From positions 2,466,597 through 2,530,596 of the forward strand of contig NZ_CP089468.1 of assembly GCF_021233435.1 (NCBI RefSeq): DNA of 64,000 bases. Reading direction: 5' to 3'. The notes under the pieces are model-generated. The model had not been told where the DNA came from and made no database searches. It was given only the letters and a program-made list of their open reading frames with translations. The first letter of the stretch is position 1. Every line of letters begins with the position of its first letter. Below are positions 59,749 to 64,000 of this stretch, piece by piece. Position numbers and translations under genes: made by a program. This stretch comes from Halobacterium noricense (GTDB taxonomy: Archaea; Halobacteriota; Halobacteria; Halobacteriales; Halobacteriaceae).

Positions 59749-62700
59749 TTACGACCCGTCCAGCCGTTCGGCGACGGCTTCGATGGGATGAGGGGGAATC
59801 TCGTCGGCGTCGTCGCGGTCGCCGAGTTGGGAGCGACAGGAGCCACCGGGGGCGACGACGCGGTCGGCGGGGCTGTCCTCGACTTGCTCGAACAGCCGAC
59901 TACCGATGGCCTGCGAGAGGTCGTAATGTTCGTCGTGGTAGCCGAAGCTCCCGGCCATCCCGCAGCACGTGGTGTCGAGGGGGTCGACGTCGTAGCCGAC
60001 GCGCCGGAGGACGCCGACCGCGTGGTGGTCCTTGTTGGTGGCGTTCTGGTTGCAGTGGCCGTGGTAGCTGAGCGCGCCGGCCGCGCCGGGGGAGCGGTCG
60101 GCGACGGGGAGCGTTTCGTCGATTCGGAAGGTGTCGAGGTACTCGCAGACGCCGTAGGCGTTGTCGGCGACGCGTTCGACCGGCGCGCGGGAGCCGCCGT
60201 CCGCAGCGCGAGAGGCGTCGCCGAGTAGGTCCAGATATTCGTCCTGGAACATCACGGCGTCCGAGGGCTCGACGAAGACGACGTCCCAGTCGTCGGCGAC
60301 GCGCGGCTCGAGCTGGTCGACGTTGGCGCGCGCTCGTTCGCCGGCGCGGTCGAGCATCCCGGCGGAGAACGCCGCCCGGCCCGAGGGCGCGGCGTCGCCA
60401 GGAATCGTGACGTGGACGCCCGCTGCTTCGAGTGTGCGGACGGCGGCCTTCCCCGCAGCCGGGTAGGAGTAGTTCGTGTAGGTGTCTGGGAACAGGAGCA
60501 CGCGGCGGTCGGCGTTTTCGGGCGAGACGGCGGCCCCACCGCGGGTCTCGAACCAGTCTTGGAGGGATTCGCGGCGGAACGGCGGCAGTTCGCGCTCGGG
60601 GGCGATACCGAAGACGGACTGGAGGAGTTTTCTCGCGCCCGGGAGTTCGGTCGCCCAGTTCGAGACGGGAGCGAGCGCGGAGCCGAGCTTCGAGGCCGCG
60701 TCGATGTCCGCGAACAGGCGCTCGCGCAGCGTCGCACCCGCTTCGTCGTGGTGGCGGTGCTTGGTCTCTGCCTTGAGCTTCGCCATGTCGACGCCCGTGG
60801 GGCAGTCGCTCTTGCAGCCCTTGCACCCGACACAGAGGTCCAGCACCTCCGACTGGAAGCGCTCGGAGTGGATTTCGTCCTCGGGGAGGTCGCCGCTGAT
60901 TGCCGCGCGGAGCATGTTCGCGCGGCCGCGGGTCGTCTGGACTTCCTCCTTCGACGCGCGGTACGTCGGGCACATCACGTCCGAGTCGGTCTGCCGGCAC
61001 GTCCCGCAGCCGTTGCAGCGCTCCACGAGTTCGGCGAAGCCACCGTCCTCGGAGAAGTCGAGCTCTGTCTGCGGTTCGACGGACTGGTAGTCGGGGCCGT
61101 ACCGGAGGTGGTCGCGGTTGTCCGCGCCGACGCCGCGGTCCGCGTCCGGGCCGACGTCGGCGGCGCTCTCGCGGTAGACGACGTTCCCGGGATGCAGCCA
61201 CCACTCGGGGTCGAAGGCGGTCTTCACCTCCTTGAACGCTGTCCAGAGGTCGGCGCCGTACATCTTGGGCGTGAATTCGGTGCGCGCCATGCCGTCGCCG
61301 TGCTCACCCGAAAAGGAGCCCTGATGGTCGAGCACGAGGTCGGTGACGGCCTCCGTGATGGAGTGCATCGCCTCGACGCCCGCTTCGTCCTTGAGGTTCA
61401 GAATCGGCCGGATGTGCAGGGTCCCCGACCCGGCGTGTGCGAAGTACGCCGCCGAGGTGTCGTGGTCGGCGAGAATTGCCTCGAACTGGTCGACGTATTC
61501 GGCGAGGTCTTCCGGGGGAACCGTCGCATCCTCGATGAACGGGTACGGCTTCGGGTCGCCCGGCAGCGACATCAGCAGCGGAATCGCGGCCTTCCGGAGT
61601 TTCCAGAGGTCGTCTTGCGCGGATTCCGTGTACGCCTCCAGAACATCGAAGGCAGGCCCCTCGTCGAGGAACCGCTCGTTCGTGGCGGCGACGGCGGCCG
61701 CGAAGTCGTCGTGGAGTTCGGAGTCGAACTCCAGCATGAGGGCGGCCTCGGCACCGTCGGGAATCGGCTCGACGTACGCCGCGTAGCCGTCCGATTCGGC
61801 GGCCAGCCGGAACACCTCGTCGTCCATCAGTTCGACCGCGCTGACGTCGTACTCCAGCGCCACGGGAACCATCCGCATCGCGTCGGTGAGGTCCGCGAAG
61901 CAGTACAGCGCCAGCGCCGTCTCCTCGGGCACGGTCACGAGCGACAGTTCGGCTTCGACGACGACGCCGAGCGTGCCCTCCGCGCCGACGAACAGTTTTG
62001 CGAGGTTCAGCACGCGCTCGCCGTCGTCGTTCTCGGAGACGACGCGGTCGAGGTTGTAGCCGGAGACGCGCCGTTTGAGGTCCGGGTAGCGCGCCTCGAT
62101 TTCGTCGGCGTGCTCCTCGACGAGCGCGCGGACCGTTCGGTAGAGTTCGGCCTCGCGGCCGTCGCCGGCGACGAGTTCGTCCCACTCCGGAGAATCGAGG
62201 ACGACCTCCCGGGCCTCGATGACCGAGCCGTCCGAGAGGACTGCGGTGACGGCCTCCGTGTAGGCGTCGGTGATGCCGTAGCGCACGGAGTGCGCGCCCG
62301 TGGAGTTGTTCCCGATGCCGCCGCCGACGGTCGCGCGGTTCGAGGACGCGGGGTCGGGCGCGAATTTGAGGCCGTGCTCGGCGAGGCGGTCGTCGAGGTC
62401 GTCCTGCACGACGCCGGGCTGGACGCGCGCCCGCTTCGCGTCCGGGTCCACGTCCAGCACGTCGTCCATGTGCCGGGAGACGTCGAGGACGACGCAGCCC
62501 GGGCCGACGGTCTGCCCTGCGAGCGACGACCCCGTGCCGCGCGGGAGAATCGGCACGCCGTGGTCGGTCGCCACTTCTATCGCAGCCCGCACGTCGGCTA
62601 CGTCCATCGGGAACACGACGCCCGCGGGCTGAGCGCCGTAGATGCTGCCGTCCGTCGCGTACAGGACGCGGGCGTACTCGTCGAACGCGACCCGGCCGTC

Positions 62701-62808
62701 TACGCGCGAACGGAGGTCGTCCGCTAATTCGCGGTACTCGGCGGCGTCCGGCCGCTCGACGTCGAGTTCCTGCGCGGACCACGTGGCGTGAGTTCCCTCG
62801 GAAGTCAC
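59749..62808 (-). CDS. FAD-linked oxidase fused to an Fe-S oxidoreductase (D-lactate/glycolate dehydrogenase-like)
   Basis: 1019 residues from GTG 62808. The FAD_binding_4 domain has LPRGTGSSLAGQTVGPGCVV and SSNRATVGGGIGNNSTGAHS. An FAD-oxidase C domain follows (FSGEHGDGMARTEF). Then come two ferredoxin-type clusters, CNGCGTCRQTDSDVMCPTYR and CVGCKGCKSDCPTG, and a CCG domain (TTCCGMAGSFGYHDEHYDL). The GTG is supported by a TATA-like box (62831-62840) 23-32 bp upstream. It likely oxidises a 2-hydroxy acid and passes electrons to the respiratory chain; the substrate cannot be chosen from sequence. Confidence 0.9.
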   Translation of the reverse strand: MTSEGTHATWSAQELDVERPDAAEYRELADDLRSRVDGRVAFDEYARVLYATDGSIYGAQPAGVVFPMDVADVRAAIEVATDHGVPILPRGTGSSLAGQTVGPGCVVLDVSRHMDDVLDVDPDAKRARVQPGVVQDDLDDRLAEHGLKFAPDPASSNRATVGGGIGNNSTGAHSVRYGITDAYTEAVTAVLSDGSVIEAREVVLDSPEWDELVAGDGREAELYRTVRALVEEHADEIEARYPDLKRRVSGYNLDRVVSENDDGERVLNLAKLFVGAEGTLGVVVEAELSLVTVPEETALALYCFADLTDAMRMVPVALEYDVSAVELMDDEVFRLAAESDGYAAYVEPIPDGAEAALMLEFDSELHDDFAAAVAATNERFLDEGPAFDVLEAYTESAQDDLWKLRKAAIPLLMSLPGDPKPYPFIEDATVPPEDLAEYVDQFEAILADHDTSAAYFAHAGSGTLHIRPILNLKDEAGVEAMHSITEAVTDLVLDHQGSFSGEHGDGMARTEFTPKMYGADLWTAFKEVKTAFDPEWWLHPGNVVYRESAADVGPDADRGVGADNRDHLRYGPDYQSVEPQTELDFSEDGGFAELVERCNGCGTCRQTDSDVMCPTYRASKEEVQTTRGRANMLRAAISGDLPEDEIHSERFQSEVLDLCVGCKGCKSDCPTGVDMAKLKAETKHRHHDEAGATLRERLFADIDAASKLGSALAPVSNWATELPGARKLLQSVFGIAPERELPPFRRESLQDWFETRGGAAVSPENADRRVLLFPDTYTNYSYPAAGKAAVRTLEAAGVHVTIPGDAAPSGRAAFSAGMLDRAGERARANVDQLEPRVADDWDVVFVEPSDAVMFQDEYLDLLGDASRAADGGSRAPVERVADNAYGVCEYLDTFRIDETLPVADRSPGAAGALSYHGHCNQNATNKDHHAVGVLRRVGYDVDPLDTTCCGMAGSFGYHDEHYDLSQAIGSRLFEQVEDSPADRVVAPGGSCRSQLGDRDDADEIPPHPIEAVAERLDGS

Positions 62809-62830
62809 GTTCCGGAATCCACACGGTCGA

Positions 62831-62840
62831 TAATTAAAGT
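62831..62840 (-). promoter_or_regulatory. TATA-like box for the FAD/Fe-S oxidoreductase
   Basis: ACTTTAATTA on the minus strand ends 23 bp before the GTG at 62808. This is the best promoter match in the window and fixes the start at the GTG rather than at the upstream ATG of the same frame (62880), which lies beyond the promoter. Confidence 0.6.
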
Positions 62841-62900
62841 TAGTCGTCGCGTCAAAACCAGCGCGGTAAACCGCGAGCACCGTGCGACGCGTTGTCGGAG

Positions 62901-62908
62901 GTTTATGG
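62901..62908 (+). promoter_or_regulatory. TATA-like box for the thiolase gene
   Basis: GTTTATGG lies 23-30 bp before the ATG at 62931, fitting a leaderless transcript. The two divergent promoters are about 60 bp apart, so shared regulation of the thiolase and oxidoreductase is possible. Confidence 0.5.
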
Positions 62909-62930
62909 TCTGTCGCGCGTCAGTAGTGGT

Positions 62931-64000
62931 ATGGCTAGCGACACCACCCCGGTCATCGCGGCAGCCTACCGAACCCCGCAGGGCAAGGAGGGCGGCGCGT
63001 TCGCGGACACGCGCAGCGAGGACCTCTCGATTCCGCTCATCGACCACATCCTCGACGAACACGGCCTGACGAGCGACGACATCGACGACCTCCAGTGGGG
63101 CGTCGCCCAGCAGCGCAACGAGCAGGACAACAACGTCGCGCGCGTCATCGCGCTCCTCTCGGAGCTCGGTGAGGACGTGCCCGCGGCGACCGTGAACCGC
63201 TGGTGTGCGTCCTCGATGGAGGCCATCATGCGCGCGGCGGACTCCATCAGCGCGGGCCAGCGCCAGGCCATCATCGCGGGCGGCGTCGAGAACATGTCCC
63301 GCGTGCCGATGGACGGCGACTCCTACCAGCACCTCCACCCCGAACTCGCCGAGCACTACAACGTCCCCGAACTCCAGATGGGGATGACCGCCGAAGAGGT
63401 CGCCGAGCGCCACGACATCAGCCGCGAGCAGCAGGACGAGTACGCGCTCCAGAGCCAGCAGCGCGCCGCCGAGGCCACCGACTCCGGACGCTTCGACGAC
63501 GAAATCGTCCCCATCGAGACGGAGGAGGGCCTCGTCGAGGAGGACGAGGGCATCCGCCGCGACACGTCCCTGGAAGCGCTCGGCCAGCTCCCGACCGTGT
63601 TCAAGGGCGACGGCACGGTGACGCCCGGGAACGCCAGCCAGATTTCGGACGGCGCGGCCGCGACGCTCGTCACGAGCGAGCAGTTCGCCGAGGACCACGA
63701 CCTCGACGTGCTCGCGTACGTCGGCGACCACAACGTCACGGGCGTCGACCCGCGCGTCATGGGCATCGGCCCCGTCCCGGCCACCCGGGAACTCTTCGAG
63801 CGCACCGGCGAGGACGTCGACGACTTCGACCTCGTGGAGCTCAACGAGGCGTTCGCGTCCCAGACCGTCTACGCGCGCGACGAACTCGGCATCGACAACG
63901 AGAAGTTCAACGTCAACGGCGGCGCTATCGCCATCGGCCACCCGCTGGGTGCCAGCGGCGCGCGCCTCCCGGTGACGCTGATTCACGAGATGAACGAGCG
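62931..64000 (+). CDS. Acetyl-CoA C-acyltransferase (thiolase), 3' end outside the window
   Basis: The first 356 residues of a thiolase, cut by the window edge; family length is about 380-390. The nucleophilic cysteine is C92 in [20 protein letters not shown]. Also present: [12 protein letters not shown], the [12 protein letters not shown] block, [11 protein letters not shown] and the [16 protein letters not shown] motif with its catalytic histidine. The second catalytic cysteine lies beyond the edge. It joins or splits acetyl-CoA units in fatty acid or mevalonate-related pathways; direction cannot be told from sequence. Confidence 0.93.
   Translation, partial: MASDTTPVIAAAYRTPQGKEGGAFADTRSEDLSIPLIDHILDEHGLTSDDIDDLQWGVAQQRNEQDNNVARVIALLSELGEDVPAATVNRWCASSMEAIMRAADSISAGQRQAIIAGGVENMSRVPMDGDSYQHLHPELAEHYNVPELQMGMTAEEVAERHDISREQQDEYALQSQQRAAEATDSGRFDDEIVPIETEEGLVEEDEGIRRDTSLEALGQLPTVFKGDGTVTPGNASQISDGAAATLVTSEQFAEDHDLDVLAYVGDHNVTGVDPRVMGIGPVPATRELFERTGEDVDDFDLVELNEAFASQTVYARDELGIDNEKFNVNGGAIAIGHPLGASGARLPVTLIHEMNE

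Noticed and set aside
60412-62727. 771-codon plus-strand open frame
   Set aside because: It is the GC-rich mirror of the FAD/Fe-S oxidoreductase. The translation has no motif and shows a typical antisense bias (Val/Arg/Asp/Glu runs), while the minus strand carries complete FAD and Fe-S motifs.

Overview
The window is chromosomal DNA of a halophilic archaeon (class Halobacteria). The evidence is very high GC, strongly acidic predicted proteins, and archaeal information-processing genes: aIF2-gamma, aIF5B, Rpo7, Spt4, S19e, S24e, S27ae, PAN, a Kae1-Bud32 fusion, class I LysRS and PDCD5. Haloarchaeal hallmarks are Tat lipoproteins, halocyanin, an Agl23-like protein, PitA and GTP-dependent dephospho-CoA kinase. 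The genus cannot be fixed from sequence alone.

Layout. 0-8 kb: NhaC antiporter, NucS nuclease, a sensor kinase, secF-secD and small conserved haloarchaeal genes. 8-14.3 kb: glucose-6-phosphate isomerase, a CPBP protease, a ribbon-helix-helix protein, Nob1 with a PRC-barrel gene, a halocyanin and aIF5B. 14.3-20.7 kb: a patchwork of AT-rich accessory DNA (two small genes, a membrane protein, two IS6-type insertion sequences, a pseudogene scar) interleaved with core genes (arginine decarboxylase, PAN, the start of pepF). 20.7-35.6 kb: core metabolism and translation (pepF, hisS-truA, an EamA transporter, the S19e-PDCD5-PP-loop operon, thiL, two site-2 proteases, MoaE, pyrH-lysS, a PadR regulator). 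35.6-47.5 kb: PitA, two aldo/keto reductases, an acyltransferase, a zinc-ribbon/Nmad3/glutaredoxin run, nadE, tRNA-Gly and tRNA-Thr, a broken enoyl-CoA hydratase, a shortened DapA-family protein and a lipoprotein. 47.5-54.2 kb: one long minus-strand archaeal block, aIF2-gamma to rdgB, joining translation initiation, RNA polymerase, ribosomal proteins, CoA synthesis and t6A tRNA modification. 54.2-64 kb: a DUF5787-like protein, an AAA ATPase/metallo-hydrolase pair, an Agl23-like membrane protein, a 1019-residue FAD/Fe-S oxidoreductase and the start of a thiolase.

The most unusual signal is a set of small palindromes. One class is hairpins with varied perfect stems around an almost constant 11-nt loop (TC[G/A]CTNCG[C/T]TC) in which two loop positions covary. 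A second class has 2-6 nt loops and often occurs as adjacent pairs. One such pair sits in a crotonase gene, flanked by 5-bp direct repeats. Removing it restores the local reading frame. Another pair splits a tRNA-Gly remnant, flanked by 6-bp direct repeats. Others lie inside conserved genes (PitA, Bud32, dephospho-CoA kinase, PIN) as in-frame low-complexity inserts. Together they look like short mobile or templated palindromic elements. No phage, CRISPR array or defence island was seen.
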